Shown in pieces: positions 1-15,400 of a DNA stretch of 64,000 bases. Origin of the DNA: Isoperla grammatica. Taxonomy: Eukaryota > Arthropoda > Insecta > Plecoptera > Perlodidae. The stretch covers positions 23,501 to 87,500 of the forward strand of contig CAMDTW010000130.1 in assembly GCA_945910005.1 (NCBI GenBank), written 5' to 3'. Under the pieces are notes generated by a model. It saw nothing but the letters and a program-made list of their open reading frames with translations, did no database searches and was not told where the DNA came from. Numbering within the stretch: position 1 is the stretch's first letter; each line of letters begins with the position of its first letter. Made by a program: the position numbers and the translations under genes.

Positions 1-798
1 GACAGGTGAAACATATCGACTCTAGGCCTAATACAGCCATCTCCCTGAACAAGGACAGGTGAAACATATCGACTCTAGGCCTAAAACAGCCATCTCCCTG
101 AACAAGGACAGGTGAAACATATCGACTCTAGGCCTAATACAGTCATCTCCCTCAACAATGGCAGGTGAAACATATTGACTCTAGGCCTAATACAGCCATC
201 TCCCTGAACAAGGACAGGTGAAACATATCGGTAGGCCTAATACAGCCATCTCCCTCAACAAGGACAGGTGAAACATATCGGTAGGCCTAATACAGCCATC
301 TCCCTGAACAATGACAGGTGAAACATATCGACTCTAGGCCTAATACAGCCATCTCCCTGAACAATGACAGGTGAAACATATCGACTCTAGGCCTAATAAA
401 GCCATCTTACTCAACAATGACAGGTGAAACATATCGACTCTAGGCCTAATAAAGCCATCTCTCTCAACAATGACAGGTGAAACATATCGATTCTAGGCCT
501 AATAAAGCCATCTCCCTCAACAATGACAGGTGAAACGTATCGACTCTAGGCCTAATAAAGCCATGTCCCTCAACAATGACAGGTGAAACATATCGACTCT
601 AGGCCTAATAAAGCCATCTCTCTCAACAATGACAGGTGAAACATATCGACTCTAGGCCTAATAAAGCCATCTCTCTCAACAATGACAGGTGAAACATATC
701 GACTCTAGGCCTAATAAAGCCATCTCGCTCAACAATGACAGGTGAAACATATCGACTCTAGGCCTAATAAAGCCATCTCTTTCTACAATGACAGGTGA

Positions 799-960
799 AA
801 ACATATCGACTATAGGAATAATAAAAGCAAATATATAAAAAAAAAGAAAAAAATATGACATAGGTAAAAAATAATAGACACTAACAATACAGAGCCCCCC
901 CCCTTCTCCTACAACAATGACAGGTGAAACCACTACTCGACTCTAGGCCATACTCAAAGC
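799..960. other. Aberrant, A-rich and C-run segment inside the satellite
   Basis: About three units here do not fit the repeat. They contain long A runs, a run of nine C and units that are only half recognisable. The equivalent stretch at 11,385-11,450 (offset 10,609), which shares the unusual CTCTTTCTAC variant just upstream, is clean. Both flanks return to normal units. This could be a decayed patch, but homopolymer-rich disorder between perfect units looks more like a consensus or assembly fault in a long-read assembly. Confidence 0.6.
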
Positions 961-3900
961 CATCTCGCTCAACAATGACAGGTGAAACATATCGACTCTA
1001 GGCCTAATAAAGCCATCTCCTTCAACAATGACAGGTCAAACATATCGACTCTAGGCCTAATAAAGCCATCTCTCTCAACAATGACAGGTGAAACATATCG
1101 ACTCAAGGCCTAATAAAGCCTTCTCCCTCAACAATGACAGGTGAAACATATCGACTCAAGGCCTAATAAAGCCATCTCCCTGTACAATGACAGGTGAAAC
1201 ATATCGACTCTAGGCCTAATAAAGCCATCTCCCTCAACAATGACAGGTGAAACATATCGACTCTAGGCCTAATAAAGCCATCTCCCTCAACAATGACAGG
1301 TGAAACATATCGACTCTAGGCCTAATAAAGCCATCTCCCTCAACAATGACAGGTGAAACATATCGACTCTAGGCCTAATAAAGCCATCTCCCTCAACAAT
1401 GACAGGTGAAACATATCGACTCTAGGCCTAATAAAGCCATCTCCCTCAACAATGAGAGGTGAAACATATCGACTCTAGGCCTAATAAAGCAATCTCCCTC
1501 AACAATGACAGGTGAAACATATCGACTCTAGGCCTAATAAAGCCATCTCTCTCAACCATTACAGGTGAAACATATTGACTCTAGGCCTAATAAAGCAATC
1601 TCCCTCAACAATGACAGGTGAAACATATCGACTCTAGGCCTAATAAAGCCATCTCCCTCAACAATGACAGGTGAAACATATCGACTCTAGGCCTAATAAA
1701 GCAATCTCCCTCAACAATGACAGGTGAAACATATCGACTCTAGGCCTAATAAAGCAATCTTTCTCAACCATTACAGGTGAAACATATCGACTCTAGGCCT
1801 AATAAAGCCATCTCCCTCAACAATGACAGGTGAAACATATCGACTCTAGGCTTAATAAAGCCATCTCCCTCAACAATGAGAGGTGAAACATATCGACTCT
1901 AGGCCTAATAAAGCCATCTCTCTCAACCATTACAGGTAAACATATTGACTCTAGGCCTAATAAAGCAATCTCCCTCAACAATGACAGGTGAAACATATCG
2001 ACTCAAGGCCTAATAAAGCCATCTCCCTCAACAATGACAGGTGAAACATATCGACTCTAGGCCTAATAAAGCCATCTCCCTCAACAATGACAGGTGAAAC
2101 ATATCGACTCTAGGCCTAATAAAGCAATCTCCCTCAACAATGACAGGTGAAACATATCGACTCTAGGCCTAATAAAGCCATCTTCCTCAACAATGACAGG
2201 TGAAACATATCGACTCTAGGCCTAATAAAGCCATCTCCCTCAACAATGAGAGGTGAAACATATCGACTCTAGGCCTAATAAAGCAATCTCCCTCAACAAT
2301 GACAGGTGAAACATATCGACTCTAGGCCTAATAAAGCCATCTCTCTCAACCATCACAGGTGAAACATATTGACTCTAGGCCTAATAAAGCCATCTCCCTC
2401 AACAATGAGAGGTGAAACATATCGACTCTAGGCCTAATAAAGCAATCTCCCTCAACAATGACAGGTGAAACATATCGACTCTAGGCCTAATAAAGCCATC
2501 TCTCTCAACCATTACAGGTGAAACATATTGACTCTAGGCCTAATAAAGCAATCTCCCTCAACAATGACAGGTGAAACATATCGACTCTAGGCCTAATAAA
2601 GCCATCTCCCTCAACAATGACAGGTGAAACATATCGACTCTAGGCCTAATAAAGCCATCTCTCTCAACCATTACAGGTGAAACATATTGACTCTAGGCCT
2701 AATAAAGCCATCTTTCTCAACCATTACAGGTGAAACATATCGACTCTAGGCCTAATAAAGGCATCTCCCTCAACAATGACAGGTGAAACATATCGACTCT
2801 AGGCCTAATAAAGCCATCTCTCTCAACCATTACAGGTGAAACATATTGACTCTAGGCCTAATAAAGCAATCTCCCTCAACAATGACAGGTGAAACATATC
2901 GACTCTAGGCCTAATAAAGCCATCTCCCTCAACAATGACAGGTGAAACATATCGACTCTAGGCCTAATAAAGCCATCTCCCTCAACAATGACAGGTGAAA
3001 CATATCGACTCTAGGCCTAATAAAGCCATCTCTCTCAACAATGACAGGTGTAACATATCGACTCTAGGCCTAATACAGCCATCTCTCTCAACAATGACAG
3101 GTGAAACATATTGACTCTAGGCCTAATAAAGCCATCTCCCTCAACAATGGCAGGTAAACATATCGACTCTAGGCCTAAATAAAGCTATCTCCCTCAACAA
3201 TGACAGGTGAAACATATCGACACTAGGCCTAATAAAGCCATCTCTTTCAAAAATGACAGGTGAAACATATCGACTCTAGGCCTAATAAAGCCATCTCTCT
3301 CAACAATGACAGGTGAAACATATCGACTCTAGGCCTAATAAAGCCATCTCTCTCAACAATGACAGGTGAAACATATCGACTCTAGGCCTAATAAAGCCAT
3401 CTCCCTCAACAATGGCAGGTGAAACATATCGACTCTAGGCCTAATAAAGCCATCTTCCTCAACAATGACAGGTGAAACATATTGACTCTAGGCCTAATTA
3501 AGCCATCTCCCTCAACAATGACAGGTGAAACATATCGACTCTAGGCCTAATTAAGCCATCTCTCTCAACAATGACAGGTGAAACATATCGACTCTAGGCC
3601 TAATAAAGCCATCTCTCTCAACAATGACAGGTGAAACATATAGACTCTAGGCCTAATAAAGCCATCTCCCTCAACAATGGCTGGTGAAACATATCGACTC
3701 TAGGCCTAATAAAGCCATCTTCCTCAACAATGACAGGTGAAACATATCGACTCTAGGCCTAATTAAGCCATCTCCCTCAACAATGACAGGTGAAACATAT
3801 TGACTCTAGGCCTAATAAAGCCATCCCCCTCAACAATGACAAATGAAACATATCGACTCTAGGCCTAATAAAGCCATCTCACTCAACAATGACAAATGAA

Positions 3901-5934
3901 ACATATCGACTCTAGGCCTAATAAAGCCATTTCACTCAACAATGACAGGTGAAACATATCGGCTCTAGGCCTAATAGAGCCATCTCCCTCAACAATGACA
4001 GGTGAAACATATCGACTCTAGGCCTAATAAAGCCATCTCCCTCAACAATGACAGGTGAAACATATCGACTCTAGGCCTAATAAAGCCATCTCCCTCAACA
4101 ATGCAAGGTGAAACATATCGACTCTAGGCCTAATAAAGCCATCTCCCTCAACAATGACAGGTGAAACATATCAACTCTAGGCCTAATAAAGCTCTCTCTC
4201 TCAACAATGACAGGTGAAACATATTGACTCTAGGCCTAATAAAGCCATCCCCCTCAACAATGACAGGTGAAACATATCGACTCTAGGCCTAATAAAGCCA
4301 TCTCCCTCAACAAGGACAGGTGAAACATATCGACTCTAGGCCTAATAAAGCCATGTCCCTCATTAATGACAGGTGAAACATATCGACTCTAGGCCTAATA
4401 AAGCCATCTCACTAAACAATGACAAATGAAACATATCGACTCTAGGCCTAATAAAGCCATTTCACTCAACAATGACAGGGGAAACATATCGACTCTAGGC
4501 CTAATAGAGCCATCTCCCTCAACAATGACAGGTGAAACATATCGACTCTAGGCCTAATAAAGCCATCTTCTCAACAATGACAGGTGAAACATATCGACTC
4601 TAGGCCTAAACAAGCCATCTCCCTCAACAATGACAGGTGAAACATATCGACTCTAGGCCTAATAAAGCCATCTTCCTCAACAATGATAGGTGAAACATAT
4701 CGACTCTACGCCTAATAAAGCCATCTCCCTCAACAATGACAGGTGAAACATATCGACTCTAGGCCCAATACAGCCATCTCCCTGAACAATGACAGGTGAA
4801 ACATATCGACTCTAGGCCTAATACAGCCATCTCCCTGAACAATGACAGGTGAAACATATCGACTCTAGGCCTAATACAGCCATCTCCCTGAACAAGGAGA
4901 GGTGAAACATATCGACTTTAGGCCTAATACAGCCATCTCCCTGAACAAGGACAGGTGAAACATATCGACTCTAGGCCTAATAAAGCCATCTCCCTGAACA
5001 AGGAGAGGTGAAACATATCGACTCTAGGCCTAATACAGCCATCTCCCTGAACAAGGACAGGTGAAACATATCAACTCTAGGCCTAATACAGCCATCTCCC
5101 TGAACAAGGACAGGTGAAACATATCGACTCTAGGCCTAATACAGCCATCTCCCTGAACAAGGACAGGTGAAACATATCGACCCTAGGCCTAATACAGCCA
5201 TCTCCCTCAACAAGGACAGGTGAAACATATCGACTCTAGGCCTAATACAGCCATCTCCCTGAACAAGGACAGGTGAAAAATATCGACTCTAGGCCTAATA
5301 CAGTCATCTCCCTCAACAATGGCAGGTGAAACATAATGACTCTAGGCCTAATACAGCCATCTCCCTGAACAAGGACAGGTGAAACATATCGACTCTAGGC
5401 CTAATACAGTCATCTCCCTCAACAAGGACAGGTGAAACATATCGACTCTAGGCCTAATACAGCCATCTCCCTGAACAAGGACAGGTGAAACATATCGACT
5501 CTACGCCTTATACAGCCATCTCCCTGAACAATGACAGGTGAAACATATCGACTCTAGGCCTAATACAGCCATCTCCTTGAACAAGGACAGGTGAAACATA
5601 TCGACTCTAGGCCTAATACAGCCATCTTCCTGAACAAGGACAGGTGAAACATATCGACTCTAGGCCTAAAACAGCCATCTCCCTGAACAAGGACAGGTGA
5701 AACATATCGACTCTAGGCCTAATACAGTCATCTCCCTCAACAATGGCAGGTGAAACATATTGACTCTAGGCCTAATACAGCCAACTCCCTGAACAAGGAC
5801 AGGTGAAACATATCGGTAGGCCTAATACAGCCATCTCCCTCAACCAGGACAGGTGAAACATATCGGTAGGCCTAATACAGCCATCTCCCTGAACAATGAC
5901 AGGTGAAACATATCGACTCTAGGCCTAATACAGC

Positions 5935-8340
5935 CATCTCCCTGAACAATGACAGGTGAAACATATCGACTCTAGGCCTAATACAGCCATCTCCCTGAAC
6001 AAGGACAGGTGAAACATATCGACTCTAGGCCTAATACAGCCATCTCCCTGAACAAGGACAGGTGTAACATATCGACTCTAGGCCTAATAAAGCCATCTCT
6101 CTCAACAATGACAGGTGAAACATATCGACTCTAGGCCTAATAAAGCCATCATTCTCAACAATGACAGGTGACACATATCGACTCTAGGCCTAATAAAGCC
6201 ATCTCCCTCAAAAATGACAGGTGAAACATATCGACTCTAGGCCTTATAAAGCCATCTCCCTCAACAATGACAGGTCAAACATATCGACTCTAGGCCTAAT
6301 AAAGCCATCTCCTTCAACAATGACAGGTGAAACATATCGACTCTAGGCCTAATAAAGCAATCTCCTTCAACAATGACAGGTGAAACATATCGACTCTAGG
6401 CCTAATAAAGCCATCTCCTTCAACAATGACAGGTGAAACATATCGACTCTAGGCCTAATAAAGCCATCTCCCTCAACAATGACAGGTGAAACATATCGAC
6501 TCTAGGCCTAATAAAGCCATCTCCCTCAACAATGACAGGTGAAACATATCGACTCTAGGCCTAATAAAGCCATCTCTCTCAACAATGACAGGTGAAACAT
6601 ATCGACTCAAGGCCTAATAAAGCCATGTCCCTCATTAATGACAGGTGAAACATATCGACTCTAGGCCTAATAAGGCCATCTCCCTCAACAATGACAGGTG
6701 AAACATATCGACTCTAGGCCTAATAAAGCCATCTCCCTCAACAATGACAGGTGAAACATATTGACTCTAGGCCTAATAAAGCCATCTCCCTCAACAATGA
6801 CAGGTGAAACATATCGACTTCAGGCCTAATAAAGCCATCTCCCTCAACAATGATACAGGTGAAACATATCGACTCAAGGCCTAATAAAGCCATCTCCCTC
6901 AACAATGATACAGGTGAAACATATCGACTCTAGGTCCAATACAGCCATCTCCCTCAACAATGACAAGTGAAACATATCGACTCTAGGCCTAATAAAGCCA
7001 TCTCCCTCAACAATGACAGGTGAAACATATCGACTCAAGGCCTAATAAAGCCATCTTACTCAACAATGATACAGGTGAAACATATCGACTCTAGGCCTGA
7101 TAAAGCCATCTCCCTCAACAATGATACAGGTGAAACATATCGACTCCAGGCCTAATAAAGCCATGTCCCTCAACAATGATACAGGTGAAACATATCGACT
7201 CCAGGCCTAATAAAGCCATCTCCCTCAACAATGACAGGTGAAACATATCGACTCTAGGCCTAATAAAGCCATCTTACTCAACAATGATACAGGTGAAACA
7301 TATCGACTCTAGGCCTAATAAAGCCATCTCTCTGAACAATGACAGGTGAAACATATCGACTCTAGGCCTAATAAAGCCATCTCCCTCAACAATGATACAG
7401 GTGAAACATATCGACTGCAGGCCTAATAAAGCCATCTCCCTCAACAATGATACAGGTGAAACATATCGACTCTAGCCCTAATAAAGCCATCTCCCTCAAC
7501 AATGACAGGTGAAACATATCGACTCTAGGTCTAATACAGCCATCTCCCTCAACAATGACAGGTGAAACATATCGACTCTAGGCCTAATAAAGCCATCTCC
7601 CTCAACAATGACAGGTGAAACATATCGACTCTAGGCCTAATAAAGCCATCTCCCTCAACAATGATACAGGTGAAACATATCGACTCTAGGCCTAATAAAG
7701 CCATCTCCCTCAACAATGACAGGTGAAACATATCGACTCCAGGCCTAATAAAGCCATCTCCCTCAACAATGACAGGTGAAACATATCGACTCTAGGTCTA
7801 ATACAGCCATCTCCCTCAACAATGACAGGTGAAACATATCGACTCTAGGCCTAATAAAGCCATCTCCCTCAACAATGACAGGTGAAACATATCGACTCTA
7901 GATCTAATACAGCCATCTCCCTCAACAATGACAGGTGAAACATATCGACTCTAGGCCTAATAAAGCCATCTCCCTCAACAATGACAGGTGAAACATATCG
8001 ACTCTAGGCCTAATAAAGCCATCTCCCTCAACAATGATACAGGTGAAACATATCGACTCTAGGCCTAATAAAGCCATCTCCCTCAACAATGACAGGTGAA
8101 ACATATCGACTCCAGGCCTAATAAAGCCATCTCCCTCAACAATGACAGGTGAAACATATCGACTATAGGTCTAATACAGCCATCTCCCTCAACAATGACA
8201 GGTGAAACATATCGACTCTAGGCCTAATAAAGCCATCTCCCTCAACAATGACAGGTGAAACATATCGACTCTAGGCCTAATAAAGCCATCTCCCTCAACA
8301 ATGACAGGTGAAACATATCGACTCTAGGCCTAATAAAGCC
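5935..8340 (+). repeat. Higher-order repeat, 2,405-bp block, copy 1
   Basis: This block matches 8,340-10,745 at a constant offset of 2,405 bp. Rare variants land exactly 2,405 bp apart: GGTGTAACAT at 6,061 and 8,466, the CATTAATGAC unit near 6,634, and the whole series of GATACAGG units. 2,405 bp equals 45 units of 53 bp plus ten 2-bp insertions. Differences I noticed are single bases (TAGCCC near 7,476 against TAGGCC; TAGATC near 7,890 against TAGGTC). At the outer ends, near 5,890 and 10,746, the match at this offset is lost. Confidence 0.88.
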
Positions 8341-10745
8341 ATCTCCCTGAACAATGACAGGTGAAACATATCGACTCTAGGCCTAATACAGCCATCTCCC
8401 TGAACAAGGACAGGTGAAACATATCGACTCTAGGCCTAATACAGCCATCTCCCTGAACAAGGACAGGTGTAACATATCGACTCTAGGCCTAATAAAGCCA
8501 TCTCTCTCAACAATGACAGGTGAAACATATCGACTCTAGGCCTAATAAAGCCATCATTCTCAACAATGACAGGTGACACATATCGACTCTAGGCCTAATA
8601 AAGCCATCTCCCTCAAAAATGACAGGTGAAACATATCGACTCTAGGCCTTATAAAGCCATCTCCCTCAACAATGACAGGTCAAACATATCGACTCTAGGC
8701 CTAATAAAGCCATCTCCTTCAACAATGACAGGTGAAACATATCGACTCTAGGCCTAATAAAGCAATCTCCTTCAACAATGACAGGTGAAACATATCGACT
8801 CTAGGCCTAATAAAGCCATCTCCTTCAACAATGACAGGTGAAACATATCGACTCTAGGCCTAATAAAGCCATCTCCCTCAACAATGACAGGTGAAACATA
8901 TCGACTCTAGGCCTAATAAAGCCATCTCCCTCAACAATGACAGGTGAAACATATCGACTCTAGGCCTAATAAAGCCATCTCTCTCAACAATGACAGGTGA
9001 AACATATCGACTCAAGGCCTAATAAAGCCATGTCCCTCATTAATGACAGGTGTAACATATCGACTCTAGGCCTAATAAGGCCATCTCCCTCAACAATGAC
9101 AGGTGAAACATATCGACTCTAGGCCTAATAAAGCCATCTCCCTCAACAATGACAGGTGAAACATATTGACTCTAGGCCTAATAAAGCCATCTCCCTCAAC
9201 AATGACAGGTGAAACATATCGACTTCAGGCCTAATAAAGCCATCTCCCTCAACAATGATACAGGTGAAACATATCGACTCAAGGCCTAATAAAGCCATCT
9301 CCCTCAACAATGATACAGGTGAAACATATCGACTCTAGGTCCAATACAGCCATCTCCCTCAACAATGACAAGTGAAACATATCGACTCTAGGCCTAATAA
9401 AGCCATCTCCCTCAACAATGACAGGTGAAACATATCGACTCAAGGCCTAATAAAGCCATCTTACTCAACAATGATACAGGTGAAACATATCGACTCTAGG
9501 CCTGATAAAGCCATCTCCCTCAACAATGATACAGGTGAAACATATCGACTCCAGGCCTAATAAAGCCATGTCCCTCAACAATGATACAGGTGAAACATAT
9601 CGACTCCAGGCCTAATAAAGCCATCTCCCTCAACAATGACAGGTGAAACATATCGACTCTAGGCCTAATAAAGCCATCTTACTCAACAATGATACAGGTG
9701 AAACATATCGACTCTAGGCCTAATAAAGCCATCTCTCTGAACAATGACAGGTGAAACATATCGACTCTAGGCCTAATAAAGCCATCTCCCTCAACAATGA
9801 TACAGGTGAAACATATCGACTGCAGGCCTAATAAAGCCATCTCCCTCAACAATGATACAGGTGAAACATATCGACTCTAGGCCTAATAAAGCCATCTCCC
9901 TCAACAATGACAGGTGAAACATATCGACTCTAGGTCTAATACAGCCATCTCCCTCAACAATGACAGGTGAAACATATCGACTCTAGGCCTAATAAAGCCA
10001 TCTCCCTCAACAATGACAGGTGAAACATATCGACTCTAGGCCTAATAAAGCCATCTCCCTCAACAATGATACAGGTGAAACATATCGACTCTAGGCCTAA
10101 TAAAGCCATCTCCCTCAACAATGACAGGTGAAACATATCGACTCCAGGCCTAATAAAGCCATCTCCCTCAACAATGACAGGTGAAACATATCGACTCTAG
10201 GTCTAATACAGCCATCTCCCTCAACAATGACAGGTGAAACATATCGACTCTAGGCCTAATAAAGCCATCTCCCTCAACAATGACAGGTGAAACATATCGA
10301 CTCTAGGTCTAATACAGCCATCTCCCTCAACAATGACAGGTGAAACATATCGACTCTAGGCCTAATAAAGCCATCTCCCTCAACAATGACAGGTGAAACA
10401 TATCGACTCTAGGCCTAATAAAGCCATCTCCCTCAACAATGATACAGGTGAAACATATCGACTCTAGGCCTAATAAAGCCATCTCCCTCAACAATGACAG
10501 GTGAAACATATCGACTCCAGGCCTAATAAAGCCATCTCCCTCAACAATGACAGGTGAAACATATCGACTATAGGTCTAATACAGCCATCTCCCTCAACAA
10601 TGACAGGTGAAACATATCGACTCTAGGCCTAATAAAGCCATCTCCCTCAACAATGACAGGTGAAACATATCGACTCTAGGCCTAATAAAGCCATCTCCCT
10701 CAACAATGACAGGTGAAACATATCGACTCTAGGCCTAATAAAGCC
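8340..10745 (+). repeat. Higher-order repeat, 2,405-bp block, copy 2
   Basis: This is the direct tandem copy of the preceding 2,405-bp block, in the same order and orientation. The near-identity over 45 units shows a recent unequal exchange or a replication-based duplication of a multi-unit segment. One visible private change is GGTGTAAC near 9,048, where copy 1 has GGTGAAAC. Confidence 0.88.
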
Positions 10746-12474
10746 ATCTCCCTCAACAATGATACAGGTGAAACATATCGACTCTAGGTCTAATACAGCC
10801 ATCTCCCTCAACAATGACAAGTGAAACATATCGACTCTAGGCCTAATAAAGCCATCTCCCTAAACAATGACAGGTGAAACATATCGACTCTAGGCCTAAT
10901 AAAGCCATCTTACTCAACAATGACAGGTAAAACATATCGACTCTAGGCCTAATAAAGCCATCTCTCTCAACAATGACAGGTGAAACATATCGACTCTAGG
11001 CCTAATAAAGCCATCTCCCTCAACAATGACAGGTGAAACGTATCGACTCTAGGCCTAATAAAGCCATGTCCCTCAACAATGACAGGTGAAACATATCGCG
11101 TCTAGGCCTAATAAAGCCATCTCTCTCAACAATGACAGGTGAAACATATCGACTCTAGGCCAAATAAAGCCATGTCTCTCATTTATGACAGGTGAAACAT
11201 ATCGACTCTAGGCCTAATAAAGCCATCTCTCTCAACAATGACAGGTGAAACATATCGACTCTAGGCCTAATAAAGCCATCTCTCTCAACAATGACAGGTG
11301 AAACATATCGACTCTAGGCCTAATAAAGCCATCTCGCTCAACAATGACAGGTGAAACATATCGACTCTAGGCCTAATAAAGCCATCTCTTTCTACAATGA
11401 CAGGTGAAACATATCGACTCTAGGCATAATAAAGCCATCTCTCTCAACAATGACAGGTACACCATATCGACTCTAGGCCTGATAAAGCCATCTCCCTCAA
11501 CAATGATACAGGTGAAACATATCGACTCCAGGCCTAATAAAGCCATGTCCCTCAACAATGATACAGGTGAAACATATCGACTCCAGGCCTAATAAAGCCA
11601 TCTCCCTCAACAATGACAGGTGAAACATATCGACTCTAGGCTTAATAAAGCCATCTTACTCAACAATGATACAGGTGAAACATATCGACTCTAGGCCTTA
11701 TAAAGCCATCTCCCTCAACAATGACAGGTGAAACATATCGACTCTAGGCCTAATAAAGCCATCTCCCTGAACAATGACAGGTGAAACATATCGACTCTTG
11801 GCCTAATAAAGCCATCTCCCTGAACAATGATACAGGTGAAACATATCGACTCTTGGCCTAATAAAGCCATCTCCCTCAACAATGATACAGGTGAAACATA
11901 TCGACTCCAGGCCTAATAAAGCCATCTCCCTGAACAATGACAGGTGAAACATATCGACTCTTGGCCTAATAAAGCCATCTCCCTCGACAATGATACAGGT
12001 GAAACATATCGACTCCAGGCCTAATAAAGCCATCTCCCTCAACAATGATACAGGTGAAACATATCGACTCTAGGCCTAATAAAGCCATCTCCCTCAACAA
12101 TGACAGGTGAAACAAATCGACTCTAGGTCTAATACAGCCATCTTACTCAACAATGATACAGGTGAAACATATCGACTCTAGGCATAATAAAGCCATCTCT
12201 CTCAACAATGACAGGTACACCATATCGACTCTAGGCCTGATAAAGCCATCTCCCTCAACAATGATACAGGTGAAACATATCGACTCTAGGCCTAATAAAG
12301 CCATCTCCCTCAACAATGACAGGTGAAACAAATCGACTCTAGGTCTAATACAGCCATCTCCCTCAACAATGACAGGTGAAACATATCGACTCTAGGCCTA
12401 ATAAAGCCATCTTACTCAACAATGACAGGTGAAACATATTGACTCCAGGCCTAATAAAGCAATCTCCCTCAACA

Positions 12475-15400
12475 ATGACAGGTGAAACATATCGACTCTA
12501 GGCCTAATAAAGCCATCTCCCTCAACAATGACAGGTGAAACATATTGACTCTAGGCCTAATAAAGCAATCTCCCTCAACAATGACAGGTGAAACATATCG
12601 ACTCTAGGCCTAATAAAGCCATCTCCCTCAACAATGACAGGTGAAACATATCGACTCTAGGCCTAATAAAGCCATCTCCCTCAACAATGACAGGTGAAAC
12701 ATATCGACTCTAGGCCTAATAAAGCCATCTCTCTCAACAATGACAGGTGAAACATATCGACTCTAGGCCTAATACAGCCATCTCTCTCAACAATGACAGG
12801 TGAAACATATTGACTCTAGGCCTAATAAAGCCATCTCCCTCAACAATGGCAGGTAAACATATCGACTCTAGGCCTAAAAAAGCCATCTCCCTCAACAATG
12901 ACAGGTGAAACATATCGACACTAGGCCTAATAAAGCCATCTCTCTCAAAAATGACAGGTGAAACATATCGACTCTAGGCCTAATAAAGCCATCTCTCTCA
13001 ACAATGACAGGTGAAACATATCGACTCTAGGCCTAATAAAGCCATCTCTCTCAACAATGACAGGTGAAACATATCGACTCTAGGCCTAATAAAGCCATCT
13101 CCATCAACAATGGCAGGTGAAACATATCGACTCTAGGCCTAATAAAGCCATCTTCCTCAAAAATGACAGGTGAAACATATTGACTCTAGGCCTAATTAAG
13201 CCATCTCCCTCAACAATGACAGGTGAAACATATCGACTCTAGGCCTAATTAAGCCATCTCTCTCAACAATGACAGGTGAAACATATCGATTCTAGGCCTA
13301 ATAAAGCCATCTCCCTCAACAATGACAGGTGAAACGTATCGACTCTAGGCCTAATAAAGCCATGTCCCTCAACAATGACAGGTGAAACATATCGACTCTA
13401 GGCCTAATAAAGCCATCTCTCTCAACAATGACAGGTGAAACATATCGACTCTAGGCCTAATAAAGCCATCTCTCTCAACAATGACAGGTGAAACATATCG
13501 ACTCTAGGCCTAATAAAGCCATCTCCTTCAACAATGACAGGTGAAACATATCGACTCTAGGCATAAAAAAGCCATCTCGCTCAACAATGACAGGTGAAAC
13601 ATATCGACTCTAGGCCTAATAAAGCCATCTCCTTCAACAATGACAGGTGAAACATATCGACTCTAGGCCTAATAAAGCCATCTCTCTCAACAATGACAGG
13701 TGAAACATATCGACTCAAGGCCTAATAAAGCCTTCTCCCTCAACAATGACAGGTGAAACATATCGACTCAAGGCCTAATAAAGCCATCTCCCTGTACAAT
13801 GACAGGTGAAACATATCGACTCTAGGCCTAATAAAGCCATCTCCCTCAACAATGACAGGTGAAACATATCGACTCTAGGCCTAATAAAGCCATCTCCCTC
13901 AACAATGACAGGTGAAACATATCGACTCTAGGCCTAATAAAGCCATCTCCCTCAACAATGACAGGTGAAACATATCGACTCTAGGCCTAATAAAGCCATC
14001 TCCCTCAACAATGATACAGGTGAAACATATCGACTCTAGGCCTAATAAAGCCATCTCCCTCAACAATGAGAGGTGAAACATATCGACTCTAGGCCTAATA
14101 AAGCAATCTCCCTCAACAATGACAGGTGAAACATATCGACTCTAGGCCTAATAAAGCCATCTCTCTCAACCATTACAGGTGAAACATATTGACTCTAGGC
14201 CTAATAAAGCAATCTCCCTCAACAATGACAGGTGAAACATATCGACTCTAGGCCTAATAAAGCCATCTCCCTCAACAATGACAGGTGAAACATATCGACT
14301 CTAGGCCTAATAAAGCAATCTCCCTCAACAATGACAGGTGAAACATATCGACTCTAGGCCTAATAAAGCAATCTCTCTCAACCATTACAGGTGAAACATA
14401 TCGACTCTAGGCCTAATAAAGCCATCTCCCTCAACAATGACAGGTGAAACATATCGACTCTAGGCTTAATAAAGCCATCTCCCTCAACAATGATAGGTGA
14501 AACATATCGACTCTAGGCCTAATAAAGCCATCTCTCTCAACCATTACAGGTGAAACATATTGACTCTAGGCCTAATAAAGCAATCTCCCTCAACAATGAC
14601 AGGTGAAACATATCGACTCTAGGCCTAATAAAGCCATCTCCTTCAACAATGACAGGTGAAACATATCGACTCTAGGCCTAATAAAGCCATCTCCCTCAAC
14701 AATGACAGGTGAAACATATCGACTCTAGGCCTAATAAAGCAATCTCCCTCAACAATGACAGGTGAAACATATCGACTCTAGGCCTAATAAAGCCATCTTC
14801 CTCAACAATAACAGGTGAAACATATCGACTCTAGGCCAAATAAAGCCATCTCCCTCAACAATGAAAGGTGAAACATATCGACTCTAGGCCTAATAAAGCA
14901 ATCTCCCTCAACAATGACAGGTGAAACATATCGACTCTAGGCCTAATAAAGCCATCTCTCTCAACCATCACAGGTGAAACATATTGACTCTAGGCCTAAT
15001 AAAGCCATCTCCCTCAACAATGAGAGGTGAAACATATCGACTCTAGGCCTAATATAGCAATCTCCCTCAACAATGACAGGTGAAACATATCGACTCTAGG
15101 CCTAATAAAGCCATCTCTCTCAACCATTACAGGTGAAACATATTGACTCTAGGCCTAATAAAGCAATCTCCCTCAACAATGACAGGTGAAACATATCGAC
15201 TCTAGGCCTAATAAAGCCATTCCCTCAACAATGACAGGTGAAACATATCGACTCTAGGCCTAATAAAGCCATCTCTCTCAACCATTACAGGTGAAACATA
15301 TTGACTCTAGGCCTAATAAAGCCATCTCTCTCAACCATTACAGGTGAAACATATCGACTCTAGGCCTAATAAAGCCATCTCCCTCAACAATGACAGGTGA

